A DNA stretch of 64,000 nucleotides from Selenomonas sp. GACV-9 (GCA_900116485.1 FPAX01000006.1:57133-121132), one strand, 5' to 3'. Counted from the stretch's first letter, positions 9,364 through 18,114 are shown. The notes: a model not told the origin generated them from the letters alone. Made by a program: numbers and translations.

Positions 9364-10140
9364 TCAATATTCGACTTTATACAGGTAGAGCCCGCAGGCT
9401 GGTGCAGTGGCACTGGCCTGTTTGCGGTCAAGGCTGGCGAGGATCCGCTGGAAATCCTCGACGGTCAGCCGCCCGAGCCCCACGTTGACCACGGTGCCAA
9501 TGATATTGCGCACCATATGATAAAGAAAGCCATTGCCATGGATAGAAAACTCGAGAATGTCGTCTTCTTTCACCATCACCTTGGCCTCATACATGGTGCG
9601 TATCGGGCTCATCGGCGCACCGCCAGCTGCGCGGAACGCACTGAAGTCGTGGGTGCCCAGGATGCAGTCAAGAGCCTGCTGCATAGCTGCCACATCAAGG
9701 GGCCGCCGCACATACCAGGCATAGCGCTGGGTAAACACCGACGGCACATCTCCCTGCTGGATACGGTAGATATACGTCTTGGACTTTGCGCTATGACGGG
9801 CGCTGAACTCACGGCCGCCCTCATGCGCCTCAGTCACGACGATATCCGGCGGCAGCAGGCTGTTTACTGCCCGCACGATACGCTCCGTCGGTATCGTGCC
9901 ATCGGTAAAGAAATTCACGACCTGCCCATAGGCATGGACACCGGCATCTGTACGCCCCGATGCCGCCAGCTCAATGGAATCGCCGAACACCACCTGGAGT
10001 TTCTCCTCCAATACATTCTGCACAGCCACCACCGGCGGCGTCTGCCGCTGGAATCCATGATAGGCCGTGCCATCATAGGCCACGGTCAATACGATATTGC
10101 GCGCACGGGCCTTCATCTCTGCTTTATGCTCTGGTTTCAT
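9364..10140 (-). CDS. truA: tRNA pseudouridine(38-40) synthase TruA
   Basis: Modifies the tRNA anticodon stem. The VAYDGTAYHGFQ N-terminal motif, the catalytic Asp in ASGRTDAGVHAYGQ and the FLYHMVRNIIGT motif near the C-terminus identify it. The second Met (10140, 258 aa) has GGAAGG 8 bases upstream, while the first (10146) is too close to it, so I use 10140. It follows ecfT at a short distance, the standard Firmicutes order, but the usual rplM-rpsI pair does not follow it. Confidence 0.96.
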   Translation of the reverse strand: MKPEHKAEMKARARNIVLTVAYDGTAYHGFQRQTPPVVAVQNVLEEKLQVVFGDSIELAASGRTDAGVHAYGQVVNFFTDGTIPTERIVRAVNSLLPPDIVVTEAHEGGREFSARHSAKSKTYIYRIQQGDVPSVFTQRYAWYVRRPLDVAAMQQALDCILGTHDFSAFRAAGGAPMSPIRTMYEAKVMVKEDDILEFSIHGNGFLYHMVRNIIGTVVNVGLGRLTVEDFQRILASLDRKQASATAPACGLYLYKVEY

Positions 10141-10161
10141 ACCCATTCCCTTCCATAATAA

Positions 10162-10962
10162 TTATCCGATGATCTGGATAACGGCCAGCCCGGCGGTCAG
10201 CAGGACAAACACCGTCACTGCCGCATAATCGATGGATAAGAGCTGCAAAGCCTTCATCTGCGTGCGGCCCACACCGCCACGGTAGCAGCGTGCTTCCATC
10301 GCCATCGCAAGTTCATCGGCCCGGCGGAACGCCGACAAGAACAACGGCACGAGTATCGGCACCATATTCCTGAGCCGTGCCATCACATTGCCACTCGAAA
10401 AATCCACACCGCGCGACTGCTGTGCCTTCATGATCTTATCGGTCTCGGCAATCAGCGTCGGGATGAACCGCAGAGCAATCGTCATCATCATCGCCAGTTC
10501 ATGCGCCGGCAGCCCAAACCGCCGGAACGGCGAGAGCAGGCTCTCCAGTGCATCCGTAAGCTTCAACGGACTTGTCGTATAGGTCAGTAGTGAACTTGCC
10601 AGGATGAGCAACACCAGGCGCAACGACAGGAAGAATCCCTTCTGCACGCCTTCCCAGGTCATCGTAAAGATCCACACCCGCGCAATCGGCGTCCCCGGAT
10701 TGCTGAACAGATGGATGAGGAAAGTAAACAATATGATCCACCAGAGCGGCTTCAACGAACGCAGCATCATGCGCAAAGGAACACCTGACAGCAGGATGAG
10801 CAAGAACGTCCCCAAGGTCAAAATCCCATAAGCAGCGGGATGACTGAAGACAAACACCTCGATGAGATAGATAAGCAGCAGCACAATCTTGACCCGCGGG
10901 TCAAGACGATGCAGCAGGCTGTCGCCAGGGAAGAACTGCCCTATCGTTATATTACTTAGCAC
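10162..10962 (-). CDS. ecfT: ECF transporter transmembrane subunit EcfT
   Basis: The 266-residue membrane scaffold that joins the two ECF ATPases to interchangeable vitamin-binding S components. It has the N-terminal FFPGDSLLHRLDPRVKI segment, several hydrophobic helices, and two coupling motifs of the Ala-Arg-Gly type (the second reads EARCYRGG, the first QQSRGVDF). It overlaps ecfA2 by 11 bp. No S-component gene is beside it, as expected for a group II (shared) ECF module. Confidence 0.95.
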   Translation of the reverse strand: MLSNITIGQFFPGDSLLHRLDPRVKIVLLLIYLIEVFVFSHPAAYGILTLGTFLLILLSGVPLRMMLRSLKPLWWIILFTFLIHLFSNPGTPIARVWIFTMTWEGVQKGFFLSLRLVLLILASSLLTYTTSPLKLTDALESLLSPFRRFGLPAHELAMMMTIALRFIPTLIAETDKIMKAQQSRGVDFSSGNVMARLRNMVPILVPLFLSAFRRADELAMAMEARCYRGGVGRTQMKALQLLSIDYAAVTVFVLLTAGLAVIQIIG

Positions 10963-11821
10963 GGGCCAGCACCTCCTTTATCGCCTGTACGCCGCTTTCA
11001 ATATCCAAAGCATCCGCCTTGACCGGCAGACCAGCAGCTTGCAGCTTCTGCAGCAGCGTCAGGATATGCGGCGTTTTAAGCCCCGCCTCCTGGATCAACA
11101 CCTTCTGGGCAAAGACCTCTTTCGGTGGCGCCTGCAGAGCCAGCTCCCCTTGCTTCATGATGATGACTGAATCGGCCAGCCGCGCGATATCCTCCATGCT
11201 ATGCGAGATAAAGACAATCGTGAGTTTCCATTTCTTCTTCAGTGTACAGATCGTGCGGATCAGCGACTCACGGCCCCGCGGGTCAAGTCCGGCCGTGGGC
11301 TCATCGAGTACCAGATACCGCGGATGCAGCGCCAGTACTCCGGCAATCGCCGCCCGCCGTTTCTGCCCGCCGCTCAGCTGGAACGGACTGCGATCCTTGT
11401 ACTTGTCGTAGTCAAGCTCGACAAGCTCCATGGCCTCGCGTACACGCTGCTCAAGCTCCTCACCGCTAAGGCCCTGATTCTTCGGCCCGAAGGCCACATC
11501 AGCTGCAATCGTCTCCTCAAAGAGTTGCTGCTCAGGATACTGGAACACCATGCCGACCTGCTGACGAGCCCGCCGGGCCTGCTCGCGGCCTGCCTTGCTA
11601 TTATCGGCAAGGTCGATGCCATCGACAAGGACCTGCCCACTCGTCGGGTTGAGCAGCCCATTCAGGTGCTGCACCAGCGTCGACTTGCCCGAGCCTGTAT
11701 GCCCGGCAATCGCCGTGAAGCTGCCCTCCTCGATTGTCAGCGATACCTCACGCAGGGCCTGTCGCTCAAAAGGGGTCTTCGGCATATAAGTATAGCTGAC
11801 CTGTTTTAATTCAATTGACAC
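10952..11821 (-). CDS. ecfA2: ECF transporter ATPase EcfA2
   Basis: A 289-residue ABC ATPase. It has Walker A GHTGSGKS, a Q-loop, the signature LSGGQKRR and Walker B YLVLDEPTAGLDP, followed by the H-loop ISHSMED. Opening sequence MSIELKQVSYTYMPKTPFE is typical of EcfA2. It pairs with EcfA1 to power vitamin or metal uptake through EcfT. It overlaps both neighbours, so the three subunits are likely translated together. Confidence 0.95.
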   Translation of the reverse strand: MSIELKQVSYTYMPKTPFERQALREVSLTIEEGSFTAIAGHTGSGKSTLVQHLNGLLNPTSGQVLVDGIDLADNSKAGREQARRARQQVGMVFQYPEQQLFEETIAADVAFGPKNQGLSGEELEQRVREAMELVELDYDKYKDRSPFQLSGGQKRRAAIAGVLALHPRYLVLDEPTAGLDPRGRESLIRTICTLKKKWKLTIVFISHSMEDIARLADSVIIMKQGELALQAPPKEVFAQKVLIQEAGLKTPHILTLLQKLQAAGLPVKADALDIESGVQAIKEVLARAK

Positions 11822-12654
11822 GTATATGCCTCCAATGCCTCAAGTAATTCCTCATCAGTCACGATATCTACTGGCAGCTTGACGCCCTGCTGCCGCAGCC
11901 GCCAGCCAACCTCAGCCGCTACCGGCACATCGAGGCCGCGTTTCTTCATTTCCCCCACATCGGCAAACAGCTCATGGGGTGTCCCCTCTGCCGCTACCTT
12001 GCCATTATCCATCACGATAAGGCGGTCAGCCTGCGCCGCCTCCTCCATGAAATGCGTGATATATACAATGGTTATGCCCTGCTCATCATGCAGCCGCTGC
12101 ACCGTACGCATGACCTCCTCGCGCCCCTGCGGGTCGAGCATGGCCGTTGGTTCATCAAGCACCAGACAACGCGTATGCATCGCCAGTGCTCCGGCAATGG
12201 CAATGCGCTGCTTCTGTCCACCAGACAGGAGATGCGGCGCATAAGTACGGAACTTTGCCATATTGACTGCCGCTAGCGCATCCCTCACCCGCTGCCGGAT
12301 CTCCTGCGGCTCTACCCCGAGGTTCTCCGGACCGAAGGCCACATCATCCTCGACCACCGCTGCGATGAGCTGATTATCCGGGTTCTGGAACACCATGCCA
12401 ATATGCTGCCGTATCTGCCACAGCTCCTGCTCCTTGCGCGTATCCAAGCCATCGATTAGACAACGCCCCTCTGTTGGCAGCAGCAGGCCATTCAAGTGAC
12501 GTGCAAGGGTCGACTTGCCCGAGCCATTTGTCCCCAGCACCGCCACAAATTCCCCCGCCTCGATGGACAGGCTCACATCATCCAACGCCACAAACTCCTG
12601 CGGTGTGCCTGGATGATATATATGTGTAAGGTTCTCTACCTCAATAAATGCCAT
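11806..12654 (-). CDS. ecfA1: ECF transporter ATPase EcfA1
   Basis: The partner ABC ATPase (282 aa), with Walker A GTNGSGKST, signature LSGGQKQR, Walker B LVLDEPTAMLDP and the VEDDVAFGPENLG segment characteristic of EcfA1. I use the ATG at 12654 (MAFIEVENLTHIYH), which has GAGG 8 bases upstream; a TTG 21 bases earlier would be an unusual start. It is the first gene of ecfA1-ecfA2-ecfT-truA, with an extended -10 element just upstream. Confidence 0.95.
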   Translation of the reverse strand: MAFIEVENLTHIYHPGTPQEFVALDDVSLSIEAGEFVAVLGTNGSGKSTLARHLNGLLLPTEGRCLIDGLDTRKEQELWQIRQHIGMVFQNPDNQLIAAVVEDDVAFGPENLGVEPQEIRQRVRDALAAVNMAKFRTYAPHLLSGGQKQRIAIAGALAMHTRCLVLDEPTAMLDPQGREEVMRTVQRLHDEQGITIVYITHFMEEAAQADRLIVMDNGKVAAEGTPHELFADVGEMKKRGLDVPVAAEVGWRLRQQGVKLPVDIVTDEELLEALEAYTCQLN

Positions 12655-12691
12655 CTGGATATCCTCTTTCCACAAAAATCATACATGCATC

Positions 12692-12700
12692 ATTATAACA
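12692..12700 (-). promoter_or_regulatory. Extended -10 element before ecfA1
   Basis: TGTTATAAT on the minus strand is a perfect extended -10 sequence about 38 bp before the ecfA1 start. No convincing -35 box is present; the expected place lies inside the dfx terminator stem. Confidence 0.4.
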
Positions 12701-12701
12701 C

Positions 12702-12742
12702 AAAAAACAAAGCGGTCTGTGCAAAATCCTGCACAAACCGCT
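12702..12742 (-). terminator. Terminator of the desulfoferrodoxin gene
   Basis: Arms 12711-12723 and 12730-12742 are complementary over 13 positions with one mismatch and are followed on the minus strand by a T-run (12702-12708). A short T-run on the other side could let it work in both directions. Confidence 0.8.
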
Positions 12743-12766
12743 CTGCTTTTTCGCTCAGACAAACAC

Positions 12767-13153
12767 TTAGATATCCGTTTTCCACAAACCATGGAGGTTG
12801 CAGTACGCAAAGACTGCTACAGGCGCATCGTCATCTGCCAGCTTGAACACCGCCTCGGGCTTATCCTCTGACGTCAGCTGCCGCATAAGGCCGCCCAGTT
12901 TCGTCTGCACGTGAATCCACTCAATCAAATGCTCAGGCGTCATAGGATGAGCCACCGAACCAACTGTTACCTTCAGCACACCCACACCGGCATCATACTC
13001 AGCCACCGGTACATGTTTCTCCTGCGCCGCATCGGTCGTATTCGCCGTCAGCTCTTCCATCGGCTGTCCGCAGCATACCAGAGGCCCTCCGCCCTCATGG
13101 ATCAGACCGATAAGGTTACCACATTTACTGCAACGATAAAATTTGCTGGCCAT
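12767..13153 (-). CDS. dfx: Desulfoferrodoxin (superoxide reductase)
   Basis: Reduces superoxide to peroxide without making oxygen, a common defence of anaerobes. The 128-residue protein has an N-terminal desulforedoxin domain with CSKC and a later CC pair for the first iron, and a superoxide reductase domain with KHVPV, the AHPMTPEH histidines and the terminal CNLHGLW Cys/His, which together ligate the catalytic iron. The start at 13153 has a strong GGAGGGG site; the open frame runs further upstream but that part is not family-like. It has its own promoter and terminator, and diverges from the BsuPI-domain gene. Confidence 0.96.
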   Translation of the reverse strand: MASKFYRCSKCGNLIGLIHEGGGPLVCCGQPMEELTANTTDAAQEKHVPVAEYDAGVGVLKVTVGSVAHPMTPEHLIEWIHVQTKLGGLMRQLTSEDKPEAVFKLADDDAPVAVFAYCNLHGLWKTDI

Positions 13154-13197
13154 ACCTTCCCCTCCATTTTTATAATACACACAAAATTCACACTTAT

Positions 13198-13226
13198 ATT
13201 GTACAAAAAAAATAGAGGAAACACAA
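13198..13226 (-). promoter_or_regulatory. Promoter of dfx
   Basis: On the minus strand TTGTGT (13221-13226), 17 bases, then TACAAT (13198-13203), about 45 bp before the dfx start. The spacer is T-rich. Confidence 0.65.
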
Positions 13227-13281
13227 GGTTTTCCCACGAAATAAAAGCAAAGATATATTTAACGCTATAGGAGTATATACC

Positions 13282-13830
13282 ATGAAAAAGATTCTTTTAC
13301 TGCTCTCGTTGTTCCTTTTGTTTCCCAGTATGGCCTCAGCCCATTTTGGCACAGGCATCGGCATTACCTTCCCCGCATCATCAGCAAGCAGCTCTGCGCC
13401 GCAAAGCACCTACGCTTCCGTGACCTTTGAGAATATTGCCGAGGAACTGATCCTTCAGGAAAAACATGGCCGTCTGCAGATCGAATTCAAGATTACCAAC
13501 ACCAGCAGTATTTCTCACTCGCTTCAACACCGGACTGGACAGCTCTATGACATCATCATCACTGACAAGAACGGCCAAAAGCTCTGGCAATGGTCCGACA
13601 ATATGGTCTTCACCCAGGCCCTGACCACCGTCGTCATCTCGCCACACAGCACCACCGTCTACGACGAAGAGCTGGACAGTAAAACCTACCGCAGCATAAA
13701 AGAGAAAGCTGTGCTCGCCACCGCCTACCTCCTCGATACCCCCTGCAAGCTGTCAGCCAAGCTCCCCACGCGCACTGCCACCCACAGCATTCCCGTCCTC
13801 ATCCACGGCGGCATAGTCATCGGAAACTGA
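13282..13830 (+). CDS. Secreted protein with BsuPI-type (proteinase inhibitor-like) domain
   Basis: A 182-residue exported protein. Residues 1-20 form a signal peptide (MKKILLLLSLFLLFPSMASA) with an Ala-x-Ala cleavage site. Residues about 60-150 match the BsuPI pattern: FKITNTSSISHSL, a TGQLYDIIITDKNG core and LWQWSDNMVFTQAL. In Bacillus the family founder inhibits an intracellular protease, but most members are uncharacterised and have an immunoglobulin-like fold; inhibition here is not shown. The start has TAGGAG upstream. It is divergent from dfx and convergent with the LysR gene; only 25 bp separate its stop from the LysR stop. Confidence 0.75.
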   Translation: MKKILLLLSLFLLFPSMASAHFGTGIGITFPASSASSSAPQSTYASVTFENIAEELILQEKHGRLQIEFKITNTSSISHSLQHRTGQLYDIIITDKNGQKLWQWSDNMVFTQALTTVVISPHSTTVYDEELDSKTYRSIKEKAVLATAYLLDTPCKLSAKLPTRTATHSIPVLIHGGIVIGN

Positions 13831-13855
13831 TGGAACACGACGTCAAGGGAGCCTA

Positions 13856-14740
13856 TTATGCATCCTGATGGCTGTTGAAGTAATTAATGGTGAATTGCTG
13901 GAAACAGATTGCTGCCGACGTGAGCGGCCGTCGTGTATTCCAAGCGATTCCCACGGCGCGCTTGCATACAGGAAATGCCACGGGGATATAACAAACGCCC
14001 ATCTGTTCCGTACACGGGATATGTGGCAGCAAGCTGACCCCTAACTGCGCGGCCACGAGCGAAATCAGATTATGGACTTCGTCTCCCTCAAAGATCACCT
14101 GCGGCTGGCTTTCAGCCAGATCCAGCAGCTGATTGACCTGCTGGCGAAGAGTATACTCCGGCTTCAGCGTGATGAATGCCTCGCCATCGATTTCCTCTAG
14201 CCGCACCTTTTCCTTCTGCGCCAATGGATGCGAACAGGGCACTACCAGGAAAAGTTCCTCGGACCACAGATACATCCAGGCAATATCTGCTCCATTCAGC
14301 ATCGAACATAGGCAGATATCGGTATCCCCTTTCATGAGTGCCTCGGTTAATGCAGTGGAGTTCTGCTGGTTCAGCGTAATCCCTATATGCGGATAACGGA
14401 TATGAAACCTGCTGAGGATCAAGGGCAGATAGGTATCGCCCAGGGAGTGGAGGAACGATACACTCACTGACCCTTCTCCCCCATGATCCATGATGATTTC
14501 CTGCCGTGCTACCTCCATCTCACGAAGTACCCGGTCCACATGGAACAGGAACTTCTCGCCGGCCTCTGTGAGCTTCGTCTGTTTTCCCTGGCGTTCAAAC
14601 AGCATCACTGCCAGTTCCTTCTCCAGCTTGGCAATGGAGCGGCTAAGTGCCGACTGGGACACCATGATGGCTTTTGCAGTCTGCGAGAAACTCCCATGAC
14701 GCGCCAAAGCCTGAAAATATTTCAACTGTGTTAACTCCAT
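13856..14740 (-). CDS. LysR-family transcriptional regulator
   Basis: A 294-residue regulator. The N-terminal winged helix-turn-helix is clear (LKYFQALARHGSFSQTAKAIMVSQSALSRSI), and the rest is a LysR substrate-binding domain containing VSVSFLHSLGDTYLPLIL. The start at 14740 is the normal family N-terminus; the open frame extends 47 codons further but that stretch includes the promoter and has no family match. It is transcribed away from the MFS gene at 15202, so it probably controls that transporter. The ligand cannot be read from the sequence. Confidence 0.93.
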   Translation of the reverse strand: MELTQLKYFQALARHGSFSQTAKAIMVSQSALSRSIAKLEKELAVMLFERQGKQTKLTEAGEKFLFHVDRVLREMEVARQEIIMDHGGEGSVSVSFLHSLGDTYLPLILSRFHIRYPHIGITLNQQNSTALTEALMKGDTDICLCSMLNGADIAWMYLWSEELFLVVPCSHPLAQKEKVRLEEIDGEAFITLKPEYTLRQQVNQLLDLAESQPQVIFEGDEVHNLISLVAAQLGVSLLPHIPCTEQMGVCYIPVAFPVCKRAVGIAWNTRRPLTSAAICFQQFTINYFNSHQDA

Positions 14741-14818
14741 AACCGGTAAGGCCTCCCCTGTTCTATCTCCAGCCAACACTTTGTTGTATATCATGCATAA
14801 TAAACTACATCCAGATTC

Positions 14819-14847
14819 ATTATACCCAGTGAAATCAGGGCTTTCAA
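14819..14847 (-). promoter_or_regulatory. Promoter of the LysR gene
   Basis: On the minus strand TTGAAA (14842-14847), 17 bases, TATAAT (14819-14824), placing the transcript start about 70 bp before the LysR start codon. An ATGCATAA element (14793-14800) lies in the leader and another copy lies just upstream of the -35 box. Confidence 0.7.
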
Positions 14848-14973
14848 GAAATATATCATGATTTTGATGATTTTTATGCATAGATATCGTGAAATTTTTT
14901 CATATTCGCATTGTTTTGTGACAATTTGTATCTGTTATGCATTTTTTGCGCTTTTCCCGTGCATTTTTCACAT

Positions 14974-15002
14974 TCGACATCTCATTCCTACCCTCCTATA
15001 AT
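14974..15002 (+). promoter_or_regulatory. Promoter of the MFS transporter gene
   Basis: TCGACA (14974-14979), 17 bases, TATAAT (14997-15002). The left arm of the large inverted repeat covers the -10 box, so a protein bound there would block or reshape this promoter. The predicted start of transcription is near 15009, about 190 bp before the likely start codon. Confidence 0.6.
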
Positions 15003-15033
15003 AAGTTCCTGTAAACTTATTATAGGAGGGTAG
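14988..15033. repeat. Perfect 20-bp inverted repeat with 6-bp centre over the MFS promoter
   Basis: Arms 14988-15007 and 15014-15033 are exact reverse complements. The left arm contains the -10 box; the right arm contains a Shine-Dalgarno-like TAGGAGGG. Seven bases after that GGAGGG there is GTG followed directly by TAA (15038-15043), and a TTG frame of five codons overlaps it. The repeat may be an operator or a translation-control hairpin. Confidence 0.8.
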
Positions 15034-15201
15034 AATTGTGTAATCATGCATAATCAACTTTCAAACGATTACATGCACGAATTGAGTGTCACCGCTCATA
15101 TCGATGCATCGGATGCAGCAGATTATCTCCAGACCTTATCCTTTCCCGTCTGCGCATCCAGCCACCGCCGACAGACAATGCGAAAGGAGACGATATCTAT
15201 T

Positions 15202-16491
15202 ATGCCAGCTGTTTCGGATCAAGCTCCTGTCAGCCTCTGGAGCAAGGATTATGTTTTCGACATCATCATCAACTTCTTGGTTTACAGTGTTCATTTCCTG
15301 CTGATGTTATGGTCCACTGCCTATGCCATCCATACCTGGAATGCTTCCATCAGCATGGCCGGACTTGCTTCCGGCCTGTTCATCGTCGGGGCACTTTTTG
15401 CCCGCATCCCAGCAGGCCGGTTCATCGACTTTATTGGCCGCCGCAGATTATTCCGGAGCGGCACGGCCATGTTCTTCCTGCTGGTCCTCTGCTATGAGCT
15501 CGCACCGAATCTTGCTTCCTTCATGGTCGTGCGTTTTCTTCATGGACTCGCCTTCGGTACAACCTCCACTGCTGCCAGCACGATCGTAGCAGCTCTGGTT
15601 CCTCTCAAACGCATGGGAACAGGCATCGGCTACTTCACGCTTGGCGTCACACTCGCCTCAGCCATCGGCCCCTTCTTGGCCATGAACATCACTCAAGCTG
15701 GCAACTTCAATCTGGGAATTAAAATCTGTACCGCCGCGACATTTGTGATTTTCCTGCTCTCCTGCTTGCTGAAAACACCAGAGCGCACCATCCTGCCGTC
15801 TGAACGGGAAGACCTGTACCATATTTCCTTTGACCGCTTCTTTTCCCTGAAGGCCCTCGGCATATCGAGCATAGCCTTCATGGGCGGCGTTTGTTACTCC
15901 ACCGTACTGAGCTTCCTGGGCGCCTATACCAACGCCATCGGGGTAACGGGAATTGGCGCTACCTGCTTCTTCCTCTGCTTTGCCGCCACGTCATTCATCA
16001 GCCGTCCACTTACCGGCTTCCTGCTTGACAATTACGGCGGCGATATTGTCGTCTATCCGTCACTGCTCTGCATGGCCACTGCCATGAGTATCATCGCCCG
16101 TGCAACTACGGATATCCCTCTGCTGATTGGCGCCCTCTTCCTGGGCTTTGGTTACGGAACCTTGACAGCCTGCTGTCATGCCTTAGCCGTCCACTGTGCT
16201 CCCATGCATCAAGTTGGCATTGCCACCAGCACCTACTTTGTCCTCCTCGATCTCGGCATTGGCGTAGGCCCCTATACCCTAGGCAGTTTTGTCCCGGATT
16301 TTGGCTTTCAGGTTGTATATCTCGGCGCCGGAGCGATTTCCCTCCTGGGTATCGGCCTCTACTTCTACCTCCTCGGCCGCCATCATCGCTTCACCCGTCA
16401 TCAGATGGACCGGGACAGCGAGGCCAAGACCATCGTCGAACAGCGCCGCCAGCATTTCTATGAAAAACGCCTGGCCAACCAGCATGGCTGA
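15202..16491 (+). CDS. Major facilitator superfamily transporter
   Basis: About 429 residues with twelve predicted membrane helices in two halves. The loop after helix 2 reads ARIPAGRFIDFIGRRRLFRSG, an MFS motif A (G-x3-D-x-x-G-R-R). The substrate is not recognisable; the overall look is of a drug or metabolite exporter. The ATG at 15202 begins just before the first helix and has AGGAG 12 bases upstream. The same frame is open back to an ATG at 15046, which would add 52 polar residues; that longer form is possible because it starts 15 bases after TAGGAGGG. The divergent LysR gene is the likely regulator. Confidence 0.88.
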   Translation: MPAVSDQAPVSLWSKDYVFDIIINFLVYSVHFLLMLWSTAYAIHTWNASISMAGLASGLFIVGALFARIPAGRFIDFIGRRRLFRSGTAMFFLLVLCYELAPNLASFMVVRFLHGLAFGTTSTAASTIVAALVPLKRMGTGIGYFTLGVTLASAIGPFLAMNITQAGNFNLGIKICTAATFVIFLLSCLLKTPERTILPSEREDLYHISFDRFFSLKALGISSIAFMGGVCYSTVLSFLGAYTNAIGVTGIGATCFFLCFAATSFISRPLTGFLLDNYGGDIVVYPSLLCMATAMSIIARATTDIPLLIGALFLGFGYGTLTACCHALAVHCAPMHQVGIATSTYFVLLDLGIGVGPYTLGSFVPDFGFQVVYLGAGAISLLGIGLYFYLLGRHHRFTRHQMDRDSEAKTIVEQRRQHFYEKRLANQHG

Positions 16492-16561
16492 TCAGGCTCT
16501 ATCCCTATACTGCCAGGATTAACGATTCCTATCTCAAAACAATCACAACACAGCATAAAAG

Positions 16562-16600
16562 ACAAGCGGAAGCTCTCCTAAAAGCTCCCGCTTGTTTTTT
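16562..16600 (+). terminator. Terminator of the MFS gene
   Basis: A 13-base stem (16562-16574 with 16582-16594, one mismatch) is followed by six or more T residues on the plus strand, about 70 bp after the MFS stop. Confidence 0.85.
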
Positions 16601-16754
16601 CCATAAAATTGCCATTAACGTCTATAGAACGCCTGCCTTCAATATCAACCATTCAAAGGACTCCGGCAGAGACGGTACGATGTTATCCCTTCTCCTAGAT
16701 TGATGGGAAAGAGAGTTCTTCACCAATTATATTCTACCACAATCAATAGCATAG
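16601..16754. other. Intergenic stretch with nothing recognised
   Basis: Between the two convergent terminators I see no reading frame with a ribosome site, no RNA gene and no repeat. Confidence 0.5.
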
Positions 16755-16781
16755 AAAAAGACCTGACCAAACGGTCAGGTC
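16755..16781 (-). terminator. Terminator of the ribosomal protein supercluster
   Basis: A perfect 9-bp stem (16760-16768 with 16773-16781) is followed by five T residues on the minus strand, 20 bp past the rplQ stop. It ends the long minus-strand translation operon. Confidence 0.85.
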
Positions 16782-16801
16782 CTTGTAGTTGCAATCTGCG
16801 A

Positions 16802-17140
16802 TTAAACGAGTTCGATGATAACCATCGGAGCAGCGTCGCCACGGCGTACGCCGAGCTTGAGGATACGCGTGTAACCGCCCTGGCGGTCAGCGTATTTAGC
16901 TGCGATCTCATCAAACAGTTTTCTTACAACATCTTCATCAGACAGGGCTGCGATAGCCTTGCGACGAGCGCTCAGGTCGCCACGCTTTGCAAGCGTGATC
17001 AGCTGCTCAGCAAATTTGCGGAGCTCTTTTGCCTTAGCTTCCGTCGTCTCAATGCGGCCATATCTGAAGAAGGAAGTAAGAATGCTAGCAAACAGCGCCT
17101 TACGGGCTGCGGAGTTACGTCCTAATTTTCTGTAGCTCAT
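16802..17140 (-). CDS. rplQ: 50S ribosomal protein bL17
   Basis: A 112-residue L17 starting [20 protein letters not shown], the standard opening, and ending IIELV. Last gene of the alpha operon, 14 bp after rpoA. In most Firmicutes ecfA1 follows directly; here four accessory genes lie between. Confidence 0.97.
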   Translation of the reverse strand: MSYRKLGRNSAARKALFASILTSFFRYGRIETTEAKAKELRKFAEQLITLAKRGDLSARRKAIAALSDEDVVRKLFDEIAAKYADRQGGYTRILKLGVRRGDAAPMVIIELV

Positions 17141-17154
17141 TTATTTCCCTCTTT

Positions 17155-18114
17155 TCAATCGTTGTTTTCTCTCAGAGCCAAACCGAGTTCCTCGAGCTTC
17201 TTCTTGACTTCCTCAAGAGATTTGCGTCCGAGGTTGCGGACCTTCATCATGTCATCTTCCGTCTTCTCAGCAAGGTCAGCGACCGTGTTGATGTTAGCGC
17301 GTTTCAGGCAGTTGAAGGAACGTACCGAGAGGTCGAGGTCTTCAATGGTCATTTCGAGGACCTTCGAAGAATCATCCTCTTCCTCCTCTGGGAAGGATGC
17401 CTCCTCCTCCTCAATCTCATCCGGCAGACCGTCCATGTTCTGGAACAGTTTGAGGTGCATGACAAGAATGCCAGCAGCTTTGCTGACTGCCTCTTCCGGA
17501 CGAAGCGAACCATCAGTCCAGACTTCGAGAATCAGGCGGTCATAGTCCGTGACATTGCCTACACGCGTATCCTGTACGGTGTAGTTCACACGCTGTACCG
17601 GGGAGAAAATCGAGTCGATTGGGATAACGCCAATCGTATCTTCCGGCTTCTTGTTCTTGTCAGCCGGAACGTAGCCGCGGCCGCGCTCAACGGTCATCTC
17701 AATCTTGAGCTTGCCCGTCTCGTCAACCGTAGCAATATGGAGGTCCGGATTGAGAATCTCAATGTCGGCATCACAGATGATGTCGGCAGCCGTAACTTCC
17801 TTCTCGCCTTCCACGTCAATGCGGATGACCTTCGGCTCATTGCCTGCCATCTTGAGGCAGAGCTGCTTCAGGTTCAGAACGATGTTGGTTACGTCATCCC
17901 GGACACCCGGAATCGTCGAGAACTCATGGAGTACCCCATCGATCCGGATGGAGGTAATTGCAGCACCCTCCAGCGAGGACAGCAGCATACGGCGCAGGCT
18001 GTTGCCAAACGTCGTGCCATAGCCACGCTCGAGCGGCTCGCAGATGAATTTACCATAACGGTTATCTTCACTGATTTCCGCAATTTCAATTTTCGGTTTC
18101 TCGATATCTATCAT
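17155..18114 (-). CDS. rpoA: RNA polymerase alpha subunit
   Basis: A 319-residue alpha subunit. The N-terminal dimerisation domain has [23 protein letters not shown] and the ERGRGY segment; an unusually acidic linker (runs of Glu and Asp around residues 225-245) leads to the C-terminal DNA-binding domain with [20 protein letters not shown] and NLGRKSLEE. It assembles the core enzyme and contacts UP elements and activators. Confidence 0.98.
   Translation of the reverse strand: MIDIEKPKIEIAEISEDNRYGKFICEPLERGYGTTFGNSLRRMLLSSLEGAAITSIRIDGVLHEFSTIPGVRDDVTNIVLNLKQLCLKMAGNEPKVIRIDVEGEKEVTAADIICDADIEILNPDLHIATVDETGKLKIEMTVERGRGYVPADKNKKPEDTIGVIPIDSIFSPVQRVNYTVQDTRVGNVTDYDRLILEVWTDGSLRPEEAVSKAAGILVMHLKLFQNMDGLPDEIEEEEASFPEEEEDDSSKVLEMTIEDLDLSVRSFNCLKRANINTVADLAEKTEDDMMKVRNLGRKSLEEVKKKLEELGLALRENND

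Noticed and set aside
14988..15033. Invertible promoter or transposon ends at the large inverted repeat
   Set aside because: The 6-bp centre is too short to invert usefully, and there is no recombinase or transposase gene near.
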